Origin: Rhinopithecus roxellana
Lineage: Eukaryota > Chordata > Mammalia > Primates > Cercopithecidae
Reading direction: 5' to 3'
Assembly (NCBI RefSeq): GCF_007565055.1
Contig: NC_044565.1
Coordinates: 45,457,711-45,521,710, forward strand
Length of the DNA: 64,000 nucleotides
The position numbers and the translations under genes are program-made. Positions 24,379-37,355 of this stretch are shown piece after piece. The stretch's first letter is position 1, and every line of letters starts with the position of its first letter. Under the pieces are notes generated by a model. It ran no database searches. It had not been told where the DNA came from and saw nothing but the letters and a program-made list of their open reading frames with translations.

Positions 24379-27300
24379 GTCAATATTTTTTTTTCTTTGG
24401 GAGGCGTGATGAGTAGGGCTAGAGGGCGGAGTTGGAAATGATTAGTTTCCAGATTTGAATGCCAAGTACAGAGTGTACTCGCTTTGTAAAAATTCATTGA
24501 GCACTTTATATTGAACTTAAAGTAAAAGTTCACTCCTAAAAAGAAGTGAGACTCTTGGTACCATTTAACAAGTAGTACACTGATTCAAACACGCTTCTAC
24601 TGGGTATGATGTGGGGGATCATTTCTCCACAAATGGGAGATTTTAACAGCCATGTTTCACATCTGGTCAGAATTCGGGTGCTTGTGAGATGTTCCTTTGA
24701 TTTGGAATTTTTCTATATTCACATCTCACTTTCCTCTGGGTTTTTATCTCTTATAAAGAGTCTCTTGATGCTATATCCATACTCAGTCCTCTTACTGTCT
24801 CACTCACTCATGCACCAAACACTCCTCAGGGCATGGACTACATCTCTTTGGTTTTGTGATCTCTTCACCCAGCTTGGCGTAAGTCCAAATTAAGTATTTA
24901 ATCAACGTTAAGATTCTGAGATATTCAAGGGCATGGACAACATCCCTTTGTGTAGAGAGACTTGTTCCTCTGTACCTGGCCAGTCACAAGAGAGGCAGAT
25001 ATCAGAAAGCCTCCTTTAGCCTCTGGTGCCATTATCCTCTAAAACCATCAATGCCCACAGTTCATAAATAATTCTTTCTGTTTCTTTCCAGAACCACAAA
25101 GCATTTTCAGAATTCATAAATGGAAAAGTTCTTTCAAGAACAAAATGAAGAATATTCCTAATCCAGTGGCTGCCACATGCAGACTTTGCCTCCTGACCAC
25201 CCAAGGCATCATTTTAGTCAACTACCTCTCCTTCTGGAGCCTAACTTTAGAAAATGCTTCCCACATTGTCTCTTTTAGGAGACAATTTTGATGCATGACG
25301 TTAGAGGAAACAAGTACCTCAACAAGTTTGAAACTCCTATAAATTGCTCAGCAGCAACACATGCTGCTTTTCCAGTAAAAGCCCCTATTTGACAAAAGCG
25401 AAACTCCTTGGCCCCACCTGGTGGTTGCTGAATCCAGTAAATTCACCTGTTGCATTTAAGACCCTGTCAGAAGCTGTACTTTGTCCTTTGACATCTACGG
25501 GGTTATAGACATTGAATGTCCTTGGATGATGAAGTGAGGTTTCATTACAAGTGCTTAAGATAATGAAACCAGTATGAGGACAGACGATGCAACATCAGAA
25601 ATTTTTGCAATGCTATTAATTTCAGGTGGTGTCTTAATTCGAAGTAGGTTGCAAGATCAAATATATGAAAAAGATACTCCAAATTTAAAACAGGACTTTC
25701 ATGCAATAAGCATAAATGCTTCCCCTCTAAGTTAAGATCTGGGGCACAGTCTATAAATTCTAGAAGCACATTTTCCTCTTTTGATATCAATTTCTGACTA
25801 TAGTAAACCAATAATTTTGAGGGCTCTGATTGAACATATTGAACGTAGCAAATATTTGTACTTCCCTCTCTTAAACCTATTAAAATGACAGTAAAGATAT
25901 GCAAAAGGATAGGATATGAATAGGTGAAACAGTTAGGAAATTCTCTTTAAAATGCATGGCATATGGGATTACACTAACAGATAAAATACAACAGAGAAAA
26001 ATAACTATTCAGAGTACAAGAGAAGCCGCAAGAGAAGCTGCAGTGAAGGTGGAATCTGTTACTCTATGAAGAGACCACTGGCTTCGGGAACCTGAAAGAG
26101 AGCAGACACCAATAATGCATCTGGCTAAAGAATCTGTTGGCTGGCTTTTGGGTGGTGCATAATGAAGAAGGTTTATGTTTCTGACGTCAATGAGAAAAAT
26201 TAAGGGAAACTAGAAATTCCAGGAAAAAGAAAATGCTGCACAAAAATTCATGATGAAAATATGAAGCATTACTATAGGAAATTTATGGAGTCTAAGAAAA
26301 GAAAATCTTGACTTAGAACTTGAAATATTCTACTTTAAGTAGATCTGATTTAAGAGCATAAATTATATCTCCTCTACAGTTGCGCTGTGGTTCTGCAGTG
26401 AATAATACTGAGCAAAATCATAATATTATAAATGATGTTTATGTATTTTTGCTTCCCTGAATCAATATATAGACAAACCGATGAATACTTATTTAAAGTT
26501 TCCATTCAGAATGTAAATGTTTTAAACCTTGGCAATATAAAAGTAGTGGTAGAAGTGATGAACAGGAGGAGCTAGAGATGGGAAAGAGAGATGGAAGAGC
26601 TTGTAGGAGTGATCAGCTCCATATTATACACTGTGATATGTCTGAAGTTGACAGAACAAGAAATAAAAGTCAAGCATATTATTTAAAGTATAACCAATAG
26701 AAGAACAAAAAGAAAAAATGGGAGCAGATACAGGGAAAAAGGAAGCAGAGTGTTTGCTATGAGCTGAAATAGTAATCTTTTACAGCAAAGAGTTAAAAGA
26801 CAAGCTTAAGTTGATAAGACAAGAAATAGATATTAATGTTGTATGAAATAGATACTTCAAGTTATAGTGATTACCCCTGTAAGAGCTAAAGACAGAAAAC
26901 ATCACGGGTGGTAGACTCTTGAGAACCGGGCTATGGATAGTGGAACTAGACACACTTTTCAACTGGCACCCTTATTTTTTATTGAAATTTTATTTCCATG
27001 AGCATATTCTTCTAAAACTCTGATTAGCATGCTGACATTATAACATCCCAAGTTTTGAACCTTTTCAATTTTCTAATCCTCAACCAATGAGGCAGTGACT
27101 GTATATAATGATCAAAGCTTGACAGCAGGTTAAATTTCCATGGTCTTCAACTCTAAGGTAAGTGGCCCCTCACTAGAGCTCTCCAAGTCTGACATATATT
27201 GTCTTCAGAACTGTAGAAGCAAACATTTCCGAACTATTTCCAACTACCTACTTGTTTGTCCTGCCAGGATTACCAGTTTTCTATGGATGTCATCTTCTCT

Positions 27301-27600
27301 TACAACCAAGCATCATAAATCTCTTATAGGTCTCTTTCATGAGGTGTGCTGGTCAAGTCAAGAATGCCTCACTTTTAATGATCAGAAAAGAAAAAGCTGC
27401 CAGAACTGAAATCTTGACAAGAGAAACTTTCAACTTTCAGCTCTAGCAAAGGGTATTAATTACACTTCTGGAGCACTCACAATCTAAGAAACTTCTGGAT
27501 CCTAATGACAAGGATGGAAACAACAGTTGTTAAATCCCATAAATATCCCCTCTGCCTAATTTAAATAGCAAAGCCAAATGCTGAGGAACCATGGGATAAA
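24379..27600. other. Non-coding stretch, no assigned element
   Basis: Single-copy in appearance. An L2-like phrase occurs near 24815-24905, and a pair of similar 23-mers lies 100 bp apart (24828-24850 and 24928-24950). A 119-codon minus-strand frame at 25545-25904 was examined and has no recognisable domain. Nothing else was assigned. Confidence 0.4.
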
Positions 27601-27610
27601 ATATAATGCT
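27601..27610. repeat. Target-site duplication of L1 A, left copy
   Basis: The bases atataatgct occur here and again at 33763-33772, directly after the A-rich tail of L1 A. Confidence 0.9.
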
Positions 27611-27620
27611 GGAAGGGGCG

Positions 27621-27637
27621 CCCAAGATGGCTGAATA
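27621..27637 (+). promoter_or_regulatory. YY1-type site at the L1 A 5' end
   Basis: caagatggctgaat at the very start of the element matches the conserved L1 5'UTR YY1 site (AAGATGGC core), which in human L1 directs accurate transcription initiation. One base differs from the usual gatggccgaat form (C to T). Whether the promoter is active is not visible from sequence. Confidence 0.6.
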
Positions 27638-28649
27638 GGAACAGCTCCAGCCTCCAGCTCCCAGGGTGAGTGACACAGAAGATGGGTAATTTCTGCATTT
27701 TCAACAGAGGTACCGGGTTGATCTCACTGGGGCGTGTCGGACAGTCGGTGCTGGTCAGCCGGTGCAGCCCGACCAGCGAGAGCTGATGCAGGGCAAGGCA
27801 TCACCTCACCTGGGAAGTGAATGAGGGAAGGGAATTCCTTTTCCTAGCCAAAGGAAACTAAGACACACAACACCTGGAAAATCGGGTAGCTCCCACCCTA
27901 ATACTGTGCTTTATTTACCAAGGGTCTTAGCAAACAGCACACCAGGAGATTATATCCAACACCTGGCCTGGAGGGTCCCATGCCCACGGAGCCTCCATCA
28001 TTGCTAGCAGAGCAGTCTGAGATCTAACTGCAAGGTGGCAGCGAGGCTGGGGGGTGGCACCCGCCATTGCTGAGGCCTAAGTAGTTAAACAAAGCCACCG
28101 GGAAGCTCGAATTGGGTGAAGCCCACTGCGGCTCAAGGAGGCCTGCCTGCCTCTGTAGACTCCACCTCTGGGGACAGGGCACAGCTAAACAAAAAACAGC
28201 AGAAACCTCTTCAGATGTAAATGTCTCTGTCTGACAGCTTTGAAGAGAGCAGTGGTTCTACCAGCACGGAGGCTGAGCTCTGAGAACGGACAGACTGCCT
28301 GCTCAAGTGGGTCCCTGACCCTTGAGTAGCCTAACTGGGAGACATCCCCCACTAGGTGCAGACCAACACCTCACACCTCACATGGCTGGGTACCCCTCTA
28401 AGATGAAGCTTCCAGAGCAAGAATCAGACAGCAACACTTGCTGTTCATCAATATTCTATCTTCTGCAGCCTCCGCTGCTGATACCCAGGCAAACGGCGTC
28501 TGGAGTGGACCTCAAGCAATCTCCAACAGACCAGCAGCTGAGGGTCCTGACTATTAGAAGGAAAACTAAAAAACAGAAAGGACACCCACACCAAAACCCC
28601 ATGAGTACATCACCAGCATCAAAGACCAAAGGCAGATAAAACCTCAAAG

Positions 28650-29672
28650 ATGGGGAAAAAGCAGTGCAGAAAAGTTGGAAATTCAGAAAATCGAGTGCAT
28701 CTCCCCGTCCAAAGGAACGCAGCTCATCGTCAGCAATGGAACAAAGTTGGATGGAGAATGACTTTGACGAGCTGAGAGAAGACGGCTTCAGTTGATCAAA
28801 CTTCTCAGAGCTAAAGGAGGAACTACATACCCAGTGCAAAGAAACTAAAAATCTTGAAAAAAGAATGGATGAATGGATAACTAGAATAATCAATGCAGAG
28901 AAGATCATAAAAGAACTGATAGAGATGAAAACCATGACACGAGAACTACGTGACAAATGCACAAGCTTCAGTAACTGACTCAATCACCTGGAAGAAAGAG
29001 TATCAGTGACTGAAGATCAAATGAATGAAATGAAGCAAGAAGAGAAGTGTAGAGAAAAAAGAGTAAAAAGAAATGAACAAAGCCTCCAAGAAATATGGGA
29101 TTATGTGAAAAGACCAAATCTATGTCTGACTGGTGTGCCTGAAAGTGACAGGGAAAATGGAACCAAGTTGAAAAACACTCTGCAGGATATCATCCAGGAG
29201 AACTTCCCCAACCTAGTAAGGCAGGCCAACATTCAAATTCAGGAAAAACAAAGAATGCCACAAAGATACTCCTTGAGAAGAGCAACTCTAAGACACATAA
29301 TTGTCAGATTCACCAAAGTTGAAATGAAGGAAAAAATGTTAAAGGCAGCTAGAGAGAAAGGTCAGGTTACCCACAAAGGGAAGCCCATCAGACTAACAGC
29401 AGATCTCTCAGCAGATATTCTACAAGCCAGAAGAGAGTGGGGGCCAATATTCAACATTCTTAAAGAAAAGAATTTTCAACCCAGAATTTCATATCCAGCC
29501 ACACTAAGTTTCATAAGTGAAGGAGAAATAAAATCCTTTACAGACAAGCAAATGCTTAGAGATTTTGTCACCACCAGGCCTGTCCTACAAGAGATCCTGA
29601 AGGAAGCACTAAACATGGAAAGGAACAACAGGTACCAGCCATTGCAAAAAAAAAAAAAATGCCAAAATGTAA
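28650..29672 (+). pseudogene. L1 A ORF1, frameshifted
   Basis: The start codon context (cctcaaagATGGGG) matches that of ORF1 in L1 B. After about a dozen codons, a one-base deletion relative to B (28680s) throws the frame. A stop also appears near 28794. From 29021 (ATG; a GTG at 29006 opens the frame) a long segment survives that covers the end of the coiled coil, the RRM and the C-terminal domain, including NLCLTGVPE at the RNP-like site. An expanded A-run (29646-29659) shifts the last codons, so the frame overruns the ancestral stop at 29670 and ends at 29728. ORF1p from this copy would lack its N-terminus and trimerisation coiled coil. Confidence 0.9.
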
Positions 29673-29735
29673 AGTCCATCAATGCTAGGAAGAAACTGCA
29701 TCAACTAATGAGCAAAATAACCAGCTAATATCATA

Positions 29736-32700
29736 ATGACAGGATCAAGTTCACACATAACATTATTAACCTTAAATGTAAATGGACTAAATGGTCCAAT
29801 TAAAAGACACAGACTGGCAAACTGGATAAAGAGTCAAGACCCATCAGTTTGCTGTATTCTGGAGACCCATCTCACATGCTGAGACACACATAGGCTCAAA
29901 ATAAAGGGATGGAGGAAGATCTACCAAGACAATGGAAAACAAAAAAAAGCAGGGGTTGCAATCCTAGTCTCTGATAAAACAGACTTTAAACCATCAAAGA
30001 TCAAAAGAGACAAAGAAGGCCATTACATAATGGTAAAGGGATCAATTCATCAGGAAGAGCTAACTATCCTAAATATATATGCACCCAATACAGGAGCACC
30101 CAGATTCATAAAGCAAGTCCTTAGAGACTTACAAAGAGACTTAAACTCCCATACAATAATAATGGATGACTTTAACACCCCACTGTCAACATTAGACAGA
30201 TCAACGAGACAGAAACTTAACAAGGATATCCAGGAAATGAATTCAACTCTGCACCAAGTGGACCTAATAGACATCTACAGAACTCTCCACCCCAAATCAA
30301 CACAATATACATTCTTCTCACCACCACATCGCACTTATTCCAAAATTGACCTAATACTTGGAAGTAAAGCACTCCTCAGCAAATGTAAAAGAACAGAAAT
30401 TATAACAAACTGTCTCTCAGACCACAGTCCAATCAAACTAGAACTCAGGACTAAGAAACTCAATCAAAACTGCTCAACTACATGGAAACTGAACAAACTG
30501 GGTACATAACGAAATGAAGGCAGAAATAAAGATGTTCTTTGAAACCAATGAGAACAAAGATACAACATATCAGAATCTCTGGGACACATTTAAAGCAGTG
30601 TGTAGAGGGAAATTTATAGCACTAAATGCCCACAAGAGAAAGCTGGAAAGATGTAACATTGACACACTAACATCACAATTAAAAGAACTAGAGAAGCGAG
30701 AGTAAACACATTCAAAAGCTAGCAGAAGGCAAGAAATAACTAAGATCAGAGCAGAACTGAAGGAGATAGAGACATAAAAAACCCTCCAAAAAATCAATGA
30801 ATCCAGGAGTTGGTTTTTTGAAAAGATCAACAAAATTGATAGACCGCTAGCAAGACTAATAAAGAAGAAAAGAGAGAAGAATCAAATAGACCCAATAAAA
30901 AATGATAAAGGGGATATCACCACCGACCCCACAGAAATACAAACTACAATCAGAGAATACTATAAACACCTCTACGCAAATAAACTAGAAAACATAGAAG
31001 AAATGGATAATTTCCTGGATACTTACACTCTCTCAAGACTAAACCAGGAAGAAGTGGAATCCCTGAATAGATCAATAGCAGGCTCTGAAATTGAGGCAAT
31101 AATTAATAGTCTACCAACCAAAAAAAGTCCAGGACCAGACGATTCACAGCCGAGTTCTATCAGAGGCACAAGGAGGAGCTGGTACCATTTCTTCTGAAAC
31201 TATTCCAATCAACAGAAAAAGAGGGAATCCTCCCTAACTCATTTTATGAGGCCAACATCATCCTGATACCAAAGCCTGGCAGAGACACAACAAAAAAAGA
31301 GAATTTTAGACCAATATCCCTGATGAACATTGATGCAAAAATCCTCAATAAAATACTGGCAAACAGGATCCAGCAGCACATCAAAAAGCTTATCCACCAT
31401 GATCAAGTGGGCTTCATCCCTGGGATGCAAGGCTGGTTCAACATACACAAATCAATAAACGTAATCCAGCATATAAACAGAACCAAAGACAAAAACCACA
31501 TGATTATCTCAATAGATGCTGAAAAGGCCTTTGACAAAATTCAACAACAGCCCTTCATGCTAAAAACTCTCAATAAATTTGGTATTGATGGAACGTATCT
31601 CAAAATAGTAAGAGTTATTTATGACAAACCCACAGCCAATATCATACTGAATGGGCAAAAACTGGAAAAATTCCCTTTGAAAACTGGCACAAGACAGGGA
31701 TGTCCTCTCTCACCACTCCTATTCAACATAGTGTTGGAAGTTCTGGTTACAGCAATCAGGCAGGAGAAAGAAATAAAGGGTATTCAGTTAGGAAAAAAGA
31801 AGTCAAATTGTCCCTGTTTGCAGATGACGTGATTGTATATGTAGAAAACCCCATCGTCTCAGCCCAAAATCTCCTTAAGCTGATAAGCAACTTCAGCAAA
31901 GTCTCAGGATACAAAATCAATGTGCAAAAATCACAAACATTCTTATACACCAGTAACGGACAAACAGAGCCAAATCATGAATGAACCCCCATTCACAATA
32001 GCTTCAAAGAGAATAAAATACCTAGGAATCCAACTTACAAGGGATGTAAAGGACCTCTTCAAGGAGAACTACAAACCACTGCTCAGTGAAATAAAAGAGA
32101 ATATAAACAAATGGAAGAACATACCATGCTCATGGATAGGAAGAGTCAATATTGTGAAAATGGCCATACTGCCCAAGGTAATTTATAGATTCAATGCCAT
32201 CCCCATTAAGCTACCAATGACTTTCTTCACAGAATTGGAAAAAAACTGCTTTAAAGTTCATGTGGAACCAAAAAAGAGCCCACATTGCCAAGACAATCCT
32301 AAGTCAAAAGAACAAAGCTGGAGGCATCACGCTACCTGACTTCAAACTATACTACAAGGATACAATAACCAAAACAGCATGGTACTGGTATCAAAACAGA
32401 GATATAGACCAATGGAACAGAACACAGCCCTCAGAAATAATACCACACATCTACAGCCATCTGATCTTTGGCAAACCTGACAAAAACAAGAAATGGGGAA
32501 AGGATTCCCTATTTAATAAATGGTGCTGGGAAAATTGGCTAGCCACAAGTAGAAAGCTGAAACTGGATCCTTTCCTTACTCCTCACACGAAAATTAATTC
32601 AAGATGGATTAGAGACTTAAATGTTAGACCTAAAACCATAAAAACCCTAGAAGAAAACCTAGGTAATACCATTCAGGACATAGGCATGGGCAAGGACTTC

Positions 32701-33544
32701 ATGTCTAAAACACCAAAAGCAACAGCAACAAAAGTCAAAATTGACAAATGGGATCTAATTAAACTAAAGAGCTTCTGCACAGCAAAAGAAACTACCATCA
32801 GAGTGAACAGGCAATCTACAGAATGGGAGAAAATTTTGGCACTCTACTCATCTGACAAAGGGCTAATATCCAGAACCTACAAAAACTCAAACAAATTTAC
32901 AAGAAAAAAACAAACAAACCCATCAAAAAGTGGGCAAAGGGTATGAGCAGACACTTCTCTAAAGAAGACATTCATACAGCCAACAGACACATGAAAAAAT
33001 GCTCATCATCACTGGCCATCAGAGAAATGCAAATCAAAACCACAATGTGTTACCATCTCACACCAGTTAGAATGGCAATCATTAAAAAATCAGGAAACAA
33101 CAGGTGCTGGAGAGGATGTGGAGACATATGAACACTTCCACACTGTTGGTGGGACTGTAAACTAGTTCAACCATTGTGGAAAACAGTATGGCGACTCCTC
33201 AAGGATCTAGAACTAGAGATACCATTTGACCCAGCCATCCCATTACTGGGGATATACCCAAAGGATTATAAGTCATGCTGCTATAAAGACACATGCACAC
33301 GTATGTTTATTGCAGCACTATTCACAATAGCAAAGACTTGGAATCAACCCAAATGTCCATCAGTGACAGACTGGATTAAGAAAACGTGGCCCATATACAC
33401 CATGGAATGCTATGCAGCCATAAAAAAGGATGAGTTCGTGTCCTTTGTAGGGACATGGATGTAGCTGGACACCATCATTCTCAGCAAACTATCGCAAGAA
33501 CAGAAAACCAAACACCGCATGTTCTCACGCATAGTGGGAATTGA
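29736..33544 (+). pseudogene. L1 A ORF2, multiply disrupted
   Basis: Aligned by eye with ORF2 of L1 B, it starts ATGACAGGATCA. It hits a stop about 48 codons in (TGC TGA at 29878-29883, where B has TGC AGA). It also has a 17-bp deletion just upstream of 30508, between ctg triplets. Further stops occur at 30703-30705 and 30776-30778, a one-base deletion near 31140, a three-base insertion near 31546 (extra CAA/CAG), and a stop (ATA TGA) near 33127. Open segments of 159, 169 and 228 codons still show endonuclease, reverse transcriptase and C-terminal regions. It is non-functional. Confidence 0.95.
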
Positions 33545-33772
33545 ACAATGAGATCACCTGGAAACAGGAAGGGGAACACCACAGACCAGGGCCTATTGTG
33601 GGGAGGGGGGAGGGATAGCATTAGGAGATATACCTAATGTAAATGACGAGTCGATGGGTGCAGCACACCAACATGGCACATGTATACATATGTAACAAAC
33701 CTGCATATTGTGCACATGTACCCTAGAACTTAAAGTATAATAATAAAAAAAAAGAAAAATATATATAATGCT

Positions 33773-35440
33773 ATGCATTCCACTTCCAGAGATAATGAAA
33801 CTGCCATTTTTTCCTTCACTCTCTGTCTTCGTCCAGCCTCCAAGCATATCCGTAGCTTCACTTGACGTTACTTGGTTGAACATATCCCCAGGATCACTTC
33901 ACTTTGCTTGCTTTAACATGTTTTCAATCCACGTCACCTTACTTGTTTTACCACATAATACTGAGAGAAGAATAAAATGAAAACTGCAGCTGAAATGATC
34001 AAAACTGCTTAAAGGAAAAAAATACTGAAGTTTGCCATAGTAAGAAAAAAAGAGCATAAAGTTTGAAGTCATACAAAGCTGTCATAGGGTTTCAAACTAG
34101 GAAGTTCAAGTACCTTGGGTAAGTTCACACAGATTGCAAATATTAGAGTTCAGGACAGAGTTGTTTTCTTAACTAATTATTAGACATAAGGGAGATGATC
34201 ATCCTGAACCTATAAATCTACTACAAACTTAATGAATATTGTCTGGCCTGAAAATTGATGATGGCACAAACTTTTTTCTACACATCGGCAAATTTCTACT
34301 GAGGTTTATTCTAAGCCTTGATGGGGTACTTAAGTTCAGGAAAATAAAAATATGAATTTTTTTCCTCATATAAACCACAAAGAGATTAGGACAAAAATCA
34401 TTCCGACTAATTACACTAATCACTGAGAAGAGTAAACACAAGAGTGTTTTATTTCTGAATAATTAGAATTATATTACATGTAACCTATTTTGATTCCAAC
34501 ATTACAGAATTAACATAAAGTATATATTCCCTAAAACACATCAAACTTTTATCCAGTTGTCCTCTTCTTTTATAGCTAAATGTGAACACGTAAAATGTAT
34601 TAATTATTAAGGGGTGCAGTAAAAAATATTTAAAACAATGCCTTAAATCTATACTAGCCACTTCTATAATATAGCTACACTATTTTACCTCTAACCTTGG
34701 GATTTATATTGCTTGCTAGAATTAATCTGCAAATTGGTTACATCCTATCAGGCAATACCAACTGGTACTAAGCTGATACTAGAGCTTCACTAATAGAGCT
34801 GGTTGTTTGGAGCACTACGTTTAGAAGGAGTCTGAAGTTGTCCACGGTTAGTGGTAGGGAAGACCCTAATCAATTAACAATATTTACTATGGAAGCAAAA
34901 AGAGAGAATGACAGTATGTGCTTATTGTCCTTGTCAGGCGCTCAAATCTAGCACATTTTAAAACTCTCAGTAGTTCTGTATTTTTCAAATTAAAGCAGTC
35001 TAACAAGTTGAAATTCTATAATATAAAAAGTATCCTTAGACTCAAGAAATTACCAAAATTAGCAAACTTGTCAGGACTACTCAAGCCGCCCCAGGAAGAA
35101 GATGGATATATTCCAATATAAACACCAACGTGTCATTTGGAGTTCTGGAGGGAAAAATCAAAGGAATCAAATGACTTGGTAACCTATGTTCTCTAACTTA
35201 GCACCATCCTTCTCTAAATCCAGTCAATATCTCTAGGAGTCATAATTATACATAGACAATAAATATTTTCTTTAACATTTTCTTTTTAAATAATTGAGTA
35301 AACAGAATAGACAGCTCATTAACAAATCCACGTGAAACATATGCATATAAAGTTAACATGTAATCAAGGAGAGATCATGAATCAGTTGGAAAATGAAGCA
35401 TGATTCCGGGCCAGCTAATTAGCTATTTACATTTTATTTT
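33773..35440. other. AT-rich non-coding spacer between L1 A and L1 B
   Basis: No gene or confident repeat. Its AT-rich character and absence of coding frames resemble the flanks elsewhere in the window. Confidence 0.45.
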
Positions 35441-35674
35441 AAAAAAGTTCAATTAGATCCTCATCTCACACATATATCAAAATAATTTTTAGGTAGATTA
35501 GAATCCATGGGTTCTATGGATTAGAACACATCTATTATACATTTAAATGTGAAATGTGATATCTTTTTTTGAAACCTACAGAAAAGATATAAAATTGTAG
35601 TGCTCTCTGACTAGCTATTTAAGTTTAAATGCAATGCAAGTAATGACAAAGAAAAGATCTGAGCTATAACTACC
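35440..35674 (+). mobile_element. Old L1M ORF2 relic, plus strand, interrupted by L1 B
   Basis: ttagatcctcatctcacac followed by a tttaggtagatta block and acatttaaatgtgaaatg resembles the post-RT segment of old L1 ORF2. Sequence on the far side of L1 B (42080-42245) resembles a later part of ORF2 in the same orientation. L1 B may therefore have landed in an old L1M. This is a weak inference. Confidence 0.35.
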
Positions 35675-35683
35675 AAAAAATTT
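35675..35683. repeat. Candidate target-site duplication of L1 B, left copy
   Basis: aaaaaattt here and at 41440-41448, after the A-rich tail. The A-rich content makes its length ambiguous, but it fits an L1 endonuclease target. Confidence 0.6.
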
Positions 35684-36275
35684 TAGGCTGAGGCTTAAGT
35701 AGGTAAACAAAGCCGCTGGGAAGCTCGAACTGGGTGGAGCTCACAGCAGCTCAAGGAAGCCTGCCTGTCTCTGTAGTCTCCACCTCTGGGGACAGCGCAC
35801 AGCTGAAGACCAACAGGGGAAGTAGCGGGAGCCGGTGCAGACGCGAACGACTCTGTCTGACAGCTTTGGGGAGAGCCGCGGATCTCCCAACGCGGAGGTT
35901 GAGATCTGAGAACGGACAGACTGCCTGCTCAGGTGTGTCCCTGACCCCTGAGTAGCCTAGCTGGGAGAAATCCCCCACTAGGGGCAGTCTGACACCCCAC
36001 ACCTCACAGGGTGGAGTACACCCCTGAGAGGACACTTCCAAAGGAAGAATCAGACAGGTACACTCGCTGTTCAGCAATATTCTATCTTCGGCAACCTCTG
36101 CTGCTGATACCCAGGCAAACAGGGTCTGGAGTGGACCTCAAGCAATCTCCAACAGACCAACAGAGAGTCCTTCTGACTGTCAGAAGGAAAACTATCAAAC
36201 AGGAAGGACACCTATACCAAAACCCCATCAGTTCGTCACCACCATCAAAGACCAGAGACAGATAAAACCACAAAG

Positions 36276-37292
36276 ATGGGGAAGAAGCAGGGCAGAAAAG
36301 CTGGAAATTCAAAAAATAAGAGCGCATCTCCCCCTGCAAAGGAGCGCAGCCCATCACCAGCAACGGATCAAAGCTGGTCAGAGAATGACTTGGACGAGAG
36401 GAGAGAAGAAGGCTTCAGTCCATCAAACTTATCAGAGCTAAAGGAGGAATTACGTACCCAGCGCAAAGAAACTAAAAATCTTGAAAAAAGAGTGGAAGAA
36501 TTGACAGCTAGACTCATTAATGCAGAGAAGATCATAAACGAAATGACAGAGATGAAAACCATGACACGAGAAATACGTGACAAATGCACAAGCTTCAGTA
36601 ACCGACTCGATCAACTGGAAGAAAGAGTATCAGCGATTGAAGATCAAATGAATGAAATGAAGCGAGAAGAGAAACCAAAAGAAAAAAGAAGAAAAAGAAA
36701 TGAGCAAAGCCTGCAAGAAGTATGGGATTACGTAAAAAGACCAAATCTACGTCTGATTGGGGTGCCTGAAAGTGAGGGGGAAAATGGAACCAAGTTGGAA
36801 AACACTCTTCAGGATATCATCCAGGAGAACTTCCCCAACCTAGTAGGGCAGGCCAACATTCAAATTCAGGAAATACAGAGAACGCCACAAAGATACTCCT
36901 CCAGAAGAGCAACTCCAAGACACATAATTGCCAGATTCACCAAAGTTGAAATGAAGGAAAAAATCTTAAGGGCAGCCAGAGAGAAAGGTCGGGTCACCCA
37001 CAAAGGGAAGCCCATCAGACTAACAGCAGATCTCTCGGCAGAAACTCTACAAGCCAGAAGAGAGTGGGGGCCAATATTCAACGTTCTTAAAGAAAAGAAT
37101 TTTAAACCCAGAATTTCATATCCAGCCAAACTAAGTTTCATAAGTGAAGGAGAAATAAAATCCTTTACAGATAAGCAAATGCTTAGAGATTTTGTCACCA
37201 CCAGGCCTGCCTTACAAGAGACCCTGAAGGAAGCCCTAAACATGGAAAGGAACAACCGGTACCAGCCATCGCAAAAACTTGGCAAAATGTAA
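36276..37292 (+). CDS. ORF1: L1 ORF1p (RNA-binding, nucleic-acid chaperone), intact
   Basis: In the L1 family, ORF1p forms trimers that coat L1 RNA in cytoplasmic ribonucleoprotein particles and acts as a nucleic-acid chaperone in retrotransposition. This frame is 338 codons, the canonical human length. Its N-terminus has Ser-Pro sites at 18-19 and 27-28, which match phosphorylation sites reported in human ORF1p. A heptad-like coiled coil spans roughly 52-150. The RRM begins with NLRLIGVPE at 157-165 (R155, N157 and R159 as in human), and the basic C-terminal domain follows, with the REKGRVTHKGKPIRL stretch. The ATG is chosen because of its strong context (A at -3, G at +4) and exact family length. 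ORF2 starts 63 bp downstream. No stop or frameshift is present. Expression cannot be judged, and the sense promoter end is missing. An alternative call, a decayed copy that is open by chance, is unlikely given ORF2 is also intact. Confidence 0.97.
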   Translation: MGKKQGRKAGNSKNKSASPPAKERSPSPATDQSWSENDLDERREEGFSPSNLSELKEELRTQRKETKNLEKRVEELTARLINAEKIINEMTEMKTMTREIRDKCTSFSNRLDQLEERVSAIEDQMNEMKREEKPKEKRRKRNEQSLQEVWDYVKRPNLRLIGVPESEGENGTKLENTLQDIIQENFPNLVGQANIQIQEIQRTPQRYSSRRATPRHIIARFTKVEMKEKILRAAREKGRVTHKGKPIRLTADLSAETLQARREWGPIFNVLKEKNFKPRISYPAKLSFISEGEIKSFTDKQMLRDFVTTRPALQETLKEALNMERNNRYQPSQKLGKM

Positions 37293-37355
37293 AGACCATC
37301 GAGGCTAGGAAGAAACTGCATCAACTAACGAGCAAAATAACCAGTTAATATCATA
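37293..37355 (+). other. Inter-ORF spacer of L1 B
   Basis: 63 bp, the same length as in human L1, separates the ORF1 stop from the ORF2 ATG. The corresponding spacer in L1 A (29673-29735) is also 63 bp. Confidence 0.85.

Larger units (their letters stand above)
27611..33762 (+). mobile_element. L1 'A': structurally full-length L1PA-type element, ORFs broken
   Basis: The element runs 6152 bp from the canonical L1 5' end (a ggaggggcgccc-type start followed by caagatggctgaatagg) through a 5'UTR of about 1040 bp, ORF1, inter-ORF spacer, ORF2, a G-rich 3'UTR segment (33598-33613) and an A-rich tail after the tataataataaa end. A 10-bp target-site duplication flanks it. The 5'UTR and 3'UTR resemble L1PA5-L1PA7. 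Both ORFs have frameshifts and stops, so it is older than L1 B. The 3'UTR has a single copy of the gacgagtcgatgggtgca unit that B carries twice. Confidence 0.97.

Noticed and set aside
25545..25904. 119-codon minus-strand frame
   Set aside because: No recognisable domain. Sits in single-copy AT-rich sequence. Could not be supported.
28456..28983. 175-codon minus-strand frame in L1 A, and similar antisense frames in L1 B
   Set aside because: These are shadows of the ORF1 and ORF2 sense coding sequence in other frames.
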